Source: Paraburkholderia bannensis NBRC 103871 (GTDB lineage Bacteria > Pseudomonadota > Gammaproteobacteria > Burkholderiales > Burkholderiaceae). Taken from it: a stretch of 64,000 nucleotides of DNA. Positions 50,948-60,088 of the stretch are shown here, in pieces. The notes beneath the pieces are model-generated. The model searched no databases. It worked only from the letters and a program-made list of their open reading frames with translations, and was not told the origin of the DNA. Positions within the stretch are counted from its first letter, which is position 1. Each line of letters begins with the position of its first letter. The DNA lies in the NCBI RefSeq assembly GCF_000685015.1, contig NZ_BAYA01000010.1, positions 248,001-312,000 of the forward strand, read 5' to 3'. Made by a program: the position numbers and the translations under genes.

Positions 50948-52870
50948 ATGTCCATCTGGCGCAAACTTTCCATCCAGAACAAGCTGGTTCTGAGCATGAC
51001 CACCTGCCTGCTGATCTTCATCGGCATATCGAGCGGGCTGAGCATCTGGCTGATCGGCGATACGGTGCGCGAGCGCGTCGTGCAGGACGAATTGCCCACG
51101 GCCGTCAACGGCATCCGCGCCGACGTGCAGCGCCAGCTCGCAGGGCCGATCACCGCCGCGCGCGCCATCGCGCTCAATCCCTTCCTCCAGCAATGGGAAG
51201 CCGATGGCGAGCCCGAAGCGGGCGCGGCCAACTGGACGCGCCTTGCCGCCAACATCAAGGCCGAGGAAAAGGCCGCCAGCGTGCAATGGATTTCCGCCAA
51301 GACCGGCAATTACTACACGGAGGCCGGACTGCAACGCAAGATCGGCGAGCAGGATGGCTGGCTCAAGGCCTTTCTCGCCAGCGGCAAGCCGTATGAAGTG
51401 AACATGGATCGCGACGTCGCCGTCGGCGGTTACATGATGTTCATTAATGCGCGCGTGCAGGGCGACGGCGCGGCGAGTAGTGCGGCGACTGGTACGGGCA
51501 ACACGGGCGGCGCGGACGCCACCAGCGTCGCGGGCATGGCGCTCTCGGTGGATGCGCTCGCGGCGGGCATTTCCAGCTACAAAATCGGCCAGACCGGCTT
51601 CGCGTACCTCGTGCACCCGGACGGCGCGATCATGATGCACCGCGACACCTCGCTCGTGGACGGCAAGCACTTCCTCAAGGACATGCCGGGCATGCCTGCC
51701 GATGTCGCGTCTTCGCTGCTGGGCGGCAAGCCCTATGCATCGACGACCTACCCCGCGCCCGGCGGCACGCGTTATATCGCGACCTCGCTCGTCCCCGAAC
51801 TCAACGCCTACGTCGTGGTCGAGGTGCCGCAGGCCGAACTGCTCGGCCCGTTCGAGCGCACGATCCGCACGGCCACGCTGATTGCCGCCGTGGTGGGCCT
51901 GGCCGCCGCGCTCGGCGTGATCCTGCTGGTCGGTCGTGCGATTGCCGCGCCGGTGCGCCGCGCCGCCGTCCTGCTCGCCGAAATCGCAGACGGCCAGGGC
52001 GACCTCACGCGCCAGATGACCGTCGAGACCGGCGACGAAGTCGGGCAACTGGCCGATGCGTTCAACCGCTTCGTGGCGTCGATGGGCACGCTGGTGCGGC
52101 GCGTGCGCGCATCGTCGACGTCCATTGCGATCGGCTCGACGCAGATCGCAATGGGCAACGCCGACCTGAGCCAGCGCACCGAAGAACAAGCCAGCAATCT
52201 CGAACGCACGGCCGCGTCGATGGAGGAAATCACGGCCGCTGTGAAGAACAACACCGACACCGCGCGCACCGCCGCGCAGATGGCCAGCACGGCGTCCACG
52301 GCGGCTTCGCAGGGCGGCGAAGTGGTCGGTCAGGTCGTCAGCACGATGGAACAGATCAGCGAGGCGTCGCGCAAGATCTCCGAGATCATCGTCGTGATCG
52401 ACAGTATTGCGTTCCAGACCAATATCCTCGCGCTCAACGCGGCGGTCGAAGCCGCGCGCGCGGGCGAGCAGGGGCGCGGCTTCGCGGTCGTGGCGTCGGA
52501 AGTGCGCAACCTCGCGCAGCGCAGCGCGCAGGCCGCCAAGGAAATCAAGGCGCTGATCGAGCACAGCGCGGGGACGGTCGATGCGGGTTCGCGGCTCGTC
52601 GCCGATGCGGGCCGCGTGATGAGCGACGTGGTCGCGCAGGTGCAGGGCGTGAGCACGATGATGAGCGAAATCACCTCGGCGAGCGTCGAGCAGAGTGCGG
52701 GCATCGGCCAGATCGGCGATGCGGTGCAGCAACTCGACGAGGTGACGCAACAGAACGCGGCGCTGGTGGAGGAAAGCGCGGCAGCGGCGGAAAGCCTCAA
52801 GCAGCAGGCCGCCGAACTCGACCGGCTGGTGGCCGTGTTCAAGGTGGGTGAGGAACACGCGCTGATCTAG
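50948..52870 (+). CDS. Methyl-accepting chemotaxis protein (dCache-type)
   Basis: 640 residues. Transmembrane segments at about residues 12-37 and 308-335 enclose a periplasmic Cache-type sensor (ISAKTGNYYTE, then GQTGFAYLVHPDGAIMMHRD). A HAMP domain follows (APVRRAAVLLAEIADGQGDLTRQM), then a full signalling domain with the conserved hairpin tip IDSIAFQTNILALNAAVEAARAGEQGRGFAVVASEVR-type sequence. It detects a ligand and controls CheA. No C-terminal NWxxF methylation tether is seen. Confidence 0.95.
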   Translation: MSIWRKLSIQNKLVLSMTTCLLIFIGISSGLSIWLIGDTVRERVVQDELPTAVNGIRADVQRQLAGPITAARAIALNPFLQQWEADGEPEAGAANWTRLAANIKAEEKAASVQWISAKTGNYYTEAGLQRKIGEQDGWLKAFLASGKPYEVNMDRDVAVGGYMMFINARVQGDGAASSAATGTGNTGGADATSVAGMALSVDALAAGISSYKIGQTGFAYLVHPDGAIMMHRDTSLVDGKHFLKDMPGMPADVASSLLGGKPYASTTYPAPGGTRYIATSLVPELNAYVVVEVPQAELLGPFERTIRTATLIAAVVGLAAALGVILLVGRAIAAPVRRAAVLLAEIADGQGDLTRQMTVETGDEVGQLADAFNRFVASMGTLVRRVRASSTSIAIGSTQIAMGNADLSQRTEEQASNLERTAASMEEITAAVKNNTDTARTAAQMASTASTAASQGGEVVGQVVSTMEQISEASRKISEIIVVIDSIAFQTNILALNAAVEAARAGEQGRGFAVVASEVRNLAQRSAQAAKEIKALIEHSAGTVDAGSRLVADAGRVMSDVVAQVQGVSTMMSEITSASVEQSAGIGQIGDAVQQLDEVTQQNAALVEESAAAAESLKQQAAELDRLVAVFKVGEEHALI

Positions 52871-52995
52871 GGGGTGCTTAAGGGGCACATACGGGACGCA
52901 TAAGGGCGCATAAGGGTTGCGGCTATCTACGCAACGTTCGTAAAGCGCCTAATCTTTAAATATCGGGCCACCCCACTGCCCGTCCGGACGTTCCG

Positions 52996-54594
52996 ATGCG
53001 CGCTCATCGCCCCACCCGGGCGGCGGAGCACGACACGCTGCCGCCTCACTCCCGCCGTGTGCACTCGCTGCTATCGGCGCGGCTAGTGCGTGTCGCGCTG
53101 TTGCTGATGCTCGCGGCGGTGTCGACGGTGGCCGCGCGCATCAACGCGTGGGCGGCAGCGCCTGGCGCGGTCGTGGTGATGAGCGTCGATGGCGCAATTG
53201 GCCCTGCCAGCGCCGATTTCATCGTCCGCACGCTCAACCGCGCGGCGCAGCAGCACGCGGCGCTCGCGATTCTCCAGCTCGATACGCCTGGCGGCCTCGA
53301 TACCGCGATGCGCGAGATCATCAAGACGATCCTCGCCTCGCCCGTGCCCGTGGCGGCATTCGTTGCGCCCGGCGGCGCGCGCGCGGCGAGTGCGGGCACT
53401 TACATCGTCTACGCCAGCCATGTCGCGGCGATGGCGCCGGGCACGAACCTGGGCGCGGCGTCGCCGGTGCAGCTTGGCATGGGGTCGCCCGCCCAGCCGG
53501 CTCCGGCGACTCCGGCAACTGCGCCCGCCACGCCAGGCACGCCTGGCATACCTTCCGGGCCGTCGACGGCGTCGTCTGGTTCCGGCGCTTCCGCACCGCT
53601 GCCCAGCGACACCGCCTCCACTGAAACCCGCAAGATGACCCACGACGCGGCCGCGTACATTCGCGGCCTCGCGCAGCTGCGCGGGCGCAACGCGGCCTGG
53701 GCCGAACGCGCGGTGCGCGAGGCGGTGAGCCTGTCCGCCAATGAAGCGCTCGACCAGCACGTGATCGACCTGGTCGCGACCGATCCCGTCGATCTCGCCC
53801 ATAAGGTCGATGGGCGCGTCATCGCCACTGCGGCGGGCAGCGTGCGGCTGGCGACGGCGCACGCCCCCTTCGTCTACGTCGCCCCCGACTGGCGCAGCCG
53901 CTTCCTCGCGATCATCGCCGATCCGAACGTCGCGCTGATCCTGCTGACGATCGGCGTGTATGGCCTGTTCTTCGAATTCGCCAATCCAGGCTTCGTGCTG
54001 CCGGGCGTGGCGGGCGGCATCTGCCTGCTGGTCGGCCTGTTCGCGCTGCAACTGCTGCCAGTGAACTACGCGGGCCTGGGCCTCGTGCTGATGGGGCTCG
54101 GCTGCCTGATCGCCGAGGCGTTCCTGCCGACCTTCGGCGTGCTGGGCTTCGGCGGCATCATTGCGTTCGCCGTGGGCGCGCTGATGCTCATGGACACCGA
54201 CGTACCCGGCTACGGCATTCCGCTGCCGCTGATCGCGGGCCTGACGCTGGGCGGCGCGGTGTTCGTCGCCTGCGTCTCCGGCGTCGCGCTGCGCGCGCGG
54301 CGGCGGCCCGTGGTGACCGGCGCGGAAGCGATGGTCGGCAGTGTCGGCGAGGTCATCGACGAGGGCTTGCAGATCGAGCATGGCGACGCGCAAAAGGTGA
54401 GCGGCTGGGCAATCGGCTGGGCCCGCGTGCGCGGCGAGCGCTGGCGCGTGGCTTGCGCGATTGCCCTGACGAAAGGCACACGCGTGCGTGTGACGGCGCG
54501 CGACGGCCTCATGCTCACGGTCGCGCCGCTGGGCGACACCGCCGCACCGCAAGAACGACAGCAACCAGCCCCCAGGCAGGAAGCACCCCGGTAG
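52996..54594 (+). CDS. nfeD: NfeD-type ClpP-class membrane protease with low-complexity insert
   Basis: 532 residues. Signal/TM segment, then a ClpP-fold protease with nucleophile S132 in RAASAGTYIV and putative general-base K213 in TRKMTHDAAAYIRG; four TM helices and a C-terminal OB-like domain follow. In PH1510 the Ser and Lys are 41 residues apart, here 81, because a Pro/Ala/Thr/Gly-rich insert of about 40 residues (between QLGMGSP and TASTE) lies between them. Partner of the slipin gene immediately downstream (26-bp gap), with which NfeD forms a membrane quality-control module. Confidence 0.9.
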   Translation: MRAHRPTRAAEHDTLPPHSRRVHSLLSARLVRVALLLMLAAVSTVAARINAWAAAPGAVVVMSVDGAIGPASADFIVRTLNRAAQQHAALAILQLDTPGGLDTAMREIIKTILASPVPVAAFVAPGGARAASAGTYIVYASHVAAMAPGTNLGAASPVQLGMGSPAQPAPATPATAPATPGTPGIPSGPSTASSGSGASAPLPSDTASTETRKMTHDAAAYIRGLAQLRGRNAAWAERAVREAVSLSANEALDQHVIDLVATDPVDLAHKVDGRVIATAAGSVRLATAHAPFVYVAPDWRSRFLAIIADPNVALILLTIGVYGLFFEFANPGFVLPGVAGGICLLVGLFALQLLPVNYAGLGLVLMGLGCLIAEAFLPTFGVLGFGGIIAFAVGALMLMDTDVPGYGIPLPLIAGLTLGGAVFVACVSGVALRARRRPVVTGAEAMVGSVGEVIDEGLQIEHGDAQKVSGWAIGWARVRGERWRVACAIALTKGTRVRVTARDGLMLTVAPLGDTAAPQERQQPAPRQEAPR

Positions 54595-54620
54595 TCGCCC
54601 CATTCGGGAGGAGCATCGCC

Positions 54621-55394
54621 ATGATCGGTTTCACGTTTGGTTTTTCGAGTCTGCTGATATTGCTGGCGGTGCTGCTTGCCGTGTCGGCCATCCGCATCTT
54701 CCGCGAGTACGAGCGCGGCGTCGTGTTCATGCTGGGCCGCTTCTGGAAGGTCAAGGGGCCGGGCCTCGTGTTCATCCTGCCGGTCGTACAGCAGGCCGTG
54801 CGCATCGATTTGCGCACCGTGGTGTTCGACGTGCCCGCGCAGGACGTCATCACGCGCGACAACGTGTCGGTGAAGGTGAACGCCGTGGTCTATTTCCGCG
54901 TGGTCGATCCGGAAAAGGCCGTGATCCAGGTCGCGCGCTACTTCGAAGCCACGAGCCAGCTCGCGCAGACCACCTTGCGCGCGGTGCTCGGCAAGCACGA
55001 ACTCGATGCGCTGCTGGCCGAGCGCGAACAATTGAACGCCGATATCCAGAAGACGCTGGACTCGCAGACGGACGCGTGGGGCATCAAGGTCTCGACCGTG
55101 GAAATCAAGCACGTCGACCTCAACGAAACGATGATCCGCGCGATTGCGCGCCAAGCCGAAGCCGAGCGCGAACGGCGTGCCAAGGTGATTCACGCCGAAG
55201 GCGAATTGCAGGCCTCCGAACAATTGTTGCAAGCCGCGCAACGGCTCGCGTTGCAACCGCAGGCGATGCAGTTGCGTTATTTGCAGACGCTCACGACGAT
55301 TGCCGCGGACAAGAACTCGACGATTGTGTTTCCGTTGCCGATCGATTTGTTATCGGTGCTGGTCGAGCGGCTGGGTGTGCCGAAAACGCCTTGA
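54621..55394 (+). CDS. Slipin (stomatin/prohibitin family, SPFH domain)
   Basis: 257 residues. GGGAGGAG (54606-54613) gives the start. One N-terminal hydrophobic segment, then the SPFH domain (REYERGVVFMLGRFWKVKGPGLVFI, then VSVKVNAVVYFRVVDPEKAV) and a C-terminal coiled coil (RQAEAERERRAKVIHAEGELQA). Forms an oligomeric ring on the inner membrane and is cleaved by its NfeD partner, encoded directly upstream. Typical two-gene operon. Confidence 0.95.
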   Translation: MIGFTFGFSSLLILLAVLLAVSAIRIFREYERGVVFMLGRFWKVKGPGLVFILPVVQQAVRIDLRTVVFDVPAQDVITRDNVSVKVNAVVYFRVVDPEKAVIQVARYFEATSQLAQTTLRAVLGKHELDALLAEREQLNADIQKTLDSQTDAWGIKVSTVEIKHVDLNETMIRAIARQAEAERERRAKVIHAEGELQASEQLLQAAQRLALQPQAMQLRYLQTLTTIAADKNSTIVFPLPIDLLSVLVERLGVPKTP

Positions 55395-55665
55395 TTTACT
55401 GCGCCGCAGAGAAAGCGCGGCCCGGTAGTCGTCAAGCAAAGTGAGGCGACAGGGGCGCGGCAAAATTCATCTGCCTGGTTCATGCCACACAGTGACGACG
55501 ACGGCCGGTGAAACGCCGGCCAGCGTTGCAGGACAAGTTCGCGCGAAGCTCTTGTTCCGCGAACCGGGTTGCTGTTCACGCGACGTGGTTCGCGGCCACA
55601 CCGTGCCCAGGCGTACTTTGCAGGCGAGCGCACAACGCGGTTGGCAAAGGCCCACGCTCACGTAT

Positions 55666-56400
55666 TCAAGCAGCCGGGGCCACCGAAGCGCCTTCGATGC
55701 CATGCCTCGCGAGCGCATCGCCGACGAATCCCGATGCTTTCTTTTGCTCAACGAAATCCGCGAGCACCGCGGCAGCCTGCTCACCCCGGCTCCTTGCGAC
55801 GCCCATCGCCTGGCGAATCACCATGAAACGCTGATCCAGAAGACGCAAGCCGCCAACCTTGCTCGCATCGGCCTGCAATTGCTGCTTGACCCCTGCGGCC
55901 ACCTCCAGCCCTTGCTCGATGAAGGTCTGCACCACCGCTGGCGACGTTGGCGCGCGCACGATCTGCGCCGCCTTCAATTCGCGCGTGAGGAAGAGATCAT
56001 AGGCGCTGCCCTTGCCAACGGCCACGCGATGATTGGCTGTATCGACGTCGGCGTTGGTGCGAACGGGCGAATCCTCGCGCACGAGATAGAACCCTTCGAT
56101 CAGCACGTAAGGCGCGGTGAACGCGATCGTCTCGCCACGCTTGGGATCCACCGCGAAAAAGCCGAAATCCGCGCGTTCGTCGCTCACGGCCTCGACGGAC
56201 TTGCCGGCCGCATCGAACACCACGAGTTCGAGCGGCAACCCAAGATACGCCGCAAAATCACGGGCGAGATCCACGGATACGCCAAACGGCTCGCCCGTGG
56301 CGGAATCGCGATTGGCAAGAATCGGATTGCCGAGATTGATGGAGGCGCGCAAGACGCCCGTGGGTGCGAAAGCCTCAACGACAGCGGGATCGATATTCAT
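55666..56400 (-). CDS. Type-3 substrate-binding-protein-like domain without signal peptide
   Basis: 244 residues. TGVLRASINLGNPILA, GVSVDLARDFAAYLG, KRGETIAFTAPYVLIEGFYLV and VGKGSAYDLFLTREL follow the pattern of family-3 (amino acid/polar) solute-binding proteins. Yet it begins MNIDPAVVEAFAPTG with no signal peptide or lipobox, and no permease or ATPase gene is near, so it is probably cytoplasmic and not part of a standard ABC importer. Last of the aconitase-GntR-SBP operon (35 bases after GntR); might be a ligand sensor or sequestering protein. Confidence 0.82.
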   Translation of the reverse strand: MNIDPAVVEAFAPTGVLRASINLGNPILANRDSATGEPFGVSVDLARDFAAYLGLPLELVVFDAAGKSVEAVSDERADFGFFAVDPKRGETIAFTAPYVLIEGFYLVREDSPVRTNADVDTANHRVAVGKGSAYDLFLTRELKAAQIVRAPTSPAVVQTFIEQGLEVAAGVKQQLQADASKVGGLRLLDQRFMVIRQAMGVARSRGEQAAAVLADFVEQKKASGFVGDALARHGIEGASVAPAA

Positions 56401-56435
56401 AAGTGATGTGTGCGACGCCGCGTGCCGGGCGTCTA

Positions 56436-57329
56436 TTACGGTTCAAAGATTTCGCGGATATTCGACAGCGCATCGAGCGTATGCAGCAAATGCTGACGCA
56501 GTTCCTCCGAGGCGTCCTCGTTGCGCTCATGTTCGAGCAGTTCGAGCACGTAAAGATGCTGCTTCGCATGCTCGACGTAACGTTCGCGATGCTGCATCGA
56601 ACGATAGGACAGCAGTCGCCGCACACGATTCACGCGCCGGATCGTGTCGATGAAAAAGCTGTTTCCCGAAGCCTCGACCAGCGATTCGTGGAATCGCACG
56701 CCACGTTCGTGGAGTTGATCCGCGGTATCGGTTTCAATGCCGCCTGCCAGCAGGTGTTTTTCCACCTCCCGGCAGCGTTCGAGCACCTTGCGATCCAGCT
56801 TGTAGCCGGGTTCGAGCAACGCGGCCGGTTCCAGCGCAAGACGCAGGCGGTACGACTTCAGCAGACTATCCGGCGTTGTGAGCATCGGCGAAAACTCCCA
56901 GCCGTAACCGGGTTTGCGTTCGGCCCACCCCTCCTGCGCAATGCGGCTTAACACGGCGGTCAACTGGCCTGTCGTCAGGCTGTAGCGCGTACGGATCAGT
57001 TGCTCGGAAAACGTATCGGGCAACTGACCTTTGAGCCGGTCATCCGCGATCTGGAAATACACGCGGGTGACAAGATCGGTTTCGGAAAGACCCAGCTCTT
57101 CCACGACGTCGGACAGCGACTCGATCACCGGACGCGCCACGAAAAACCCGCGATTCTTCTCGCGCGTGAGCACGCCCTTCTCGTGCAGCAGCGCGAGCGC
57201 TTCATTCACGGGCGAGCGCGACACACGCAGACGGTCAGCGAGCATCTGCGCGGGCAGATGTGCGCCGGCCTCCATGCCTTCGGTGCGGATCAGGTCGAGT
57301 ATCTGGGTCGCGATGGATTGGTCGATCAT
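56436..57329 (-). CDS. GntR-family regulator with a second winged helix
   Basis: 297 residues, about 50 more than a usual FadR/FCD protein. The N-terminal GntR winged helix (HLPAQMLADRLRVSRSPVNEALALLHEKGVL) is followed by a second segment that looks like another winged helix (DTFSEQLIRTRYSLTTGQLTAVLSRIAQEG), then the FCD effector domain (RLALEPAALLEPG, then HESLVEASGNSFF, which carries likely metal-binding residues). It sits between aconitase and the binding-protein gene and is the evident candidate to bind the inverted repeat at 60019-60044. Ligand unknown, probably a carboxylate. Confidence 0.9.
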   Translation of the reverse strand: MIDQSIATQILDLIRTEGMEAGAHLPAQMLADRLRVSRSPVNEALALLHEKGVLTREKNRGFFVARPVIESLSDVVEELGLSETDLVTRVYFQIADDRLKGQLPDTFSEQLIRTRYSLTTGQLTAVLSRIAQEGWAERKPGYGWEFSPMLTTPDSLLKSYRLRLALEPAALLEPGYKLDRKVLERCREVEKHLLAGGIETDTADQLHERGVRFHESLVEASGNSFFIDTIRRVNRVRRLLSYRSMQHRERYVEHAKQHLYVLELLEHERNEDASEELRQHLLHTLDALSNIREIFEP

Positions 57330-57363
57330 TTCATTCAGCTATTCCCGCAACACGTGGCGTCGC

Positions 57364-60012
57364 TCAATGGCTCCCGGTTGCGAGTGTGTTTTGCAGGATC
57401 AGCGGAATCACGCCGCCCGAGCGCAGCAATCGGCATTCAAGCTGCGTTTCCACGGCCGCGCGCACGTCGATCGATTCGATGCGGCCATCGGCGCGCACGA
57501 TCCGAACCGGCACCGCGCAGCGCGGAGAGATCGTCGCGGCGTCCGCCTGGATGTCGAGCATATCACCCGGCCCAAGGGCGAGCGTATCCGGATGCGTGCC
57601 GGGCGCGAAGCGCAGCGGCAGAATCCCCATGCCGATGAGATTCGAGCGATGGATACGCTCGAAGCTCGCGGCCAGCACGGCGCGAATACCCAGCAGACGC
57701 TGGCCCTTCGCGGCCCAGTCGCGCGATGAACCGGTGCCGTAGCGCTCGCCTGCCACCAGCACGACCGCGTCGCCCGCATCGGCATAACGCTGCGCGGCTT
57801 CGAAGATCGGCAGCACGTCGCCGCTCGGCACATGCAGGGTGTGTGCGACCGGCATGCCCGCTTGCAGGCGGTTGACGAGCGTCTTGTTGTAGAACGCCGC
57901 CCGCATCATCACTTCCCAGTTGCCGCGCCGCGACGCGAACACGTTCAGGTCGTCACGGTCGTCGCCGCGCGAGACCAGGAAGTCGGCGACGAAGCTGTCC
58001 TTCGGAATCGCACTCGCGGGAGAAATGTGATCGGTGGTGATGTCGTCGCCCAGCACCAGCAGCGGATACGCGCGATAGTGCCCAAGCTGGCTGCCCTGAT
58101 CGGCGGCCGCGAACGGCGGCCGGCGCAAGGCCGTCGATTGCGCGTCCCACGGAAAGCGCGCGGACGACGGCGCATCGAGATCGAACCAGGCGGGATTGCG
58201 GCTCGCCACCGCAAACGCACGCGGATAGTCCTCGGGGTCGGCCGACTGCGTCACCAGCGCCGCCACCTCCTCGCGCGTGGGCCACAGATCGCGCAAAAAG
58301 ACCGGCGTGCCGTCGGCGGCAATCTGCACCGGTTCGCGGTTCAAATCGATTTCGGCATTGCCTGCCAGCGCGAAAGCAATCACAAGCGGCGGCGACATGA
58401 TGAAACCTAAATCGAGATCCGGATGAATACGGCCCGCGAAATTGCGGTTGCCCGACAATACGGCGACGGGATAGATGCTGCCTTCGGCCTGCGCCTCGCG
58501 CACGCTTTGCGTGAGCGGCCCGGAATTGCCGATGCAGGTCGTGCAGCCATAGCCGACGATATCGAAGCCCACGGCCGCCAGATCATCGGTCAGGCCCGCG
58601 CGCGCCAGATAATGCGCGGCGGCGGGCGACCCCGGCGCCAGCGACGTCTTGATCCACGCAGGCACGCTCAGGCCCTTCGAATGCGCCTTGCGCGCGACCA
58701 GACCGGCAGCGATCAGCAAGGCGGGATCGGAGGTGTTCGTGCAACTCGTAATCGCGGCAATCGCCACGGGGTGGCGCGGCATATCCGCATGCTGCGTATG
58801 GGCGCCTGGCTTCGGCGCGAATTCGAATTTCGCCAGCGCGGCAGGCAGCGCCGTGTAATCGAGCAGATCCTGCGGACGGCGCGGGCCCGCCACGTGCATG
58901 CCGATGGTCGCGAGATCGATTTCGATCGTGCGCGTGTAACGCGGCGTGGCGTGCGGGTCGAACCAGAGGCCTGTCGCGCGCGTGAACGCCTCGACAAGGG
59001 CGATGGCATCCTCGCTGCGATGCGTCGTGCGCAGATAGTCCAGCGTCTGGCTATCGACCGGGAAAAAGCCCGTTGACGCGCCATACTCTGGCGCCATGTT
59101 CGCCACGACTGCGCGCTCGCCGGCGCTCAACGTCTCGACGCCGGAACCGAAGAATTCGACGAATTCCCCCGCTACGCCAATTGCACGCAGGCGCTGCGTA
59201 ACCGTCAGCGCCAGATCCGTGGCGAGCGCGCCCGGCTTGAGCGCGCCCGTAAGACGAACGCCGATCACGTCGGGAATGCGCTGCATCACCGGCATACCGA
59301 ACATCACCGTCTGCGCTTCGAGTCCGCCCACACCCCAACCCAGCACGCCGATGCCGTTGATCATCGGCGTGTGGCTGTCGGTGCCGATCATCGTGTCGGG
59401 CACGGCCCAGCTCTCACGCTCACCGCCACCATCGCGCTCCACCCGCGTCACGACCGTCGCGAGTTGCTCCAGATTGATCGTGTGCATGATGCCCGTGCCG
59501 GGCGGATGGATGCGCACGCCCGTGAGCGACTGCGACGCCCAGCGCAGGAAGCGGTAACGCTCGCTATTGCGGCGCAGCTCCAGCGCGAGATTCTTCGGCG
59601 CCGCCTCGCGCTCGCCGAAAAATTCCACCGCAAGCGAATGATCCACCGACGAATCCACCGGCAGCACCGGATTGAGCGCAGCCGGATCGGCGCCCGCTTC
59701 GGCAAGCGTGTCGCGCATCGCGGCGATATCGACCAGTGCGGGCGTGCTCGTCGTGTCGTGCATCAGCACGCGATTGGGCTGAAAGGCGATTTCGTGCTCG
59801 CTCGTGCCCCGCGCGCGCCACGCAAGGATGGCGTCGATGGCGGCGCGGCGCTCGTCGCCCTCCGTGTTGCGGATCACGTTTTCGAGCAGCAGACGCAGCA
59901 CAACGGGCAATTCGGCGAGTTGCGCGCCGAACATCGCCAGCAGATCGACGTATCGCAAGCGTGCACCAGCAACGTCGAGGTGGCCGGTCAGTGGGGTGTC
60001 AGTGTTTTCCAT
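57364..60012 (-). CDS. acnA: Aconitate hydratase (AcnA/IRP-type)
   Basis: 882 residues, the usual length for the monomeric AcnA group. The 4Fe-4S ligands are present as C424 in TSCTNTS and C490/C493 in GYGCTTCIGN. DSHTPMINGIGVLGWGVGG and the swivel-domain GERYGTGSSRDWAAKG are conserved active-site regions. It interconverts citrate and isocitrate, or a related acid. Unlike housekeeping copies it is encoded with a GntR regulator and opposite a lactonase/carrier/porin operon, suggesting a catabolic isozyme. The ATG has no obvious Shine-Dalgarno and its promoter carries an operator-like repeat. Confidence 0.94.
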   Translation of the reverse strand: MENTDTPLTGHLDVAGARLRYVDLLAMFGAQLAELPVVLRLLLENVIRNTEGDERRAAIDAILAWRARGTSEHEIAFQPNRVLMHDTTSTPALVDIAAMRDTLAEAGADPAALNPVLPVDSSVDHSLAVEFFGEREAAPKNLALELRRNSERYRFLRWASQSLTGVRIHPPGTGIMHTINLEQLATVVTRVERDGGGERESWAVPDTMIGTDSHTPMINGIGVLGWGVGGLEAQTVMFGMPVMQRIPDVIGVRLTGALKPGALATDLALTVTQRLRAIGVAGEFVEFFGSGVETLSAGERAVVANMAPEYGASTGFFPVDSQTLDYLRTTHRSEDAIALVEAFTRATGLWFDPHATPRYTRTIEIDLATIGMHVAGPRRPQDLLDYTALPAALAKFEFAPKPGAHTQHADMPRHPVAIAAITSCTNTSDPALLIAAGLVARKAHSKGLSVPAWIKTSLAPGSPAAAHYLARAGLTDDLAAVGFDIVGYGCTTCIGNSGPLTQSVREAQAEGSIYPVAVLSGNRNFAGRIHPDLDLGFIMSPPLVIAFALAGNAEIDLNREPVQIAADGTPVFLRDLWPTREEVAALVTQSADPEDYPRAFAVASRNPAWFDLDAPSSARFPWDAQSTALRRPPFAAADQGSQLGHYRAYPLLVLGDDITTDHISPASAIPKDSFVADFLVSRGDDRDDLNVFASRRGNWEVMMRAAFYNKTLVNRLQAGMPVAHTLHVPSGDVLPIFEAAQRYADAGDAVVLVAGERYGTGSSRDWAAKGQRLLGIRAVLAASFERIHRSNLIGMGILPLRFAPGTHPDTLALGPGDMLDIQADAATISPRCAVPVRIVRADGRIESIDVRAAVETQLECRLLRSGGVIPLILQNTLATGSH

Positions 60013-60018
60013 GACTGT

Positions 60019-60075
60019 ATTTTTGCACTTTTACAGGCAAAAATGCAATCATAGTGAAAACCCCAAACATAACAA
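60019..60075 (-). promoter_or_regulatory. Aconitase promoter with perfect inverted-repeat operator
   Basis: Minus-strand promoter TTGTTA (60075-60070), 16 bases, TATGAT (60053-60048), predicting a start near 60041. ATTTTTGC (60019-60026) and GCAAAAAT (60037-60044) are a perfect eight-base inverted repeat spanning that start. The same repeat overlaps a plausible -35 (TTTACA, 60030-60035) of the divergent lactonase promoter (-10 TAGTGA, 60052-60057). A single GntR site could control both directions. Confidence 0.6.
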
Positions 60076-60088
60076 TCCGGAGACAACC

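Noticed and set aside
55503..55521. GGCCGG/CCGGCC hairpin between slipin and the binding-protein gene
   Set aside because: Stable stem but no T run and more than 100 bases from the nearest stop; not enough to call a terminator.
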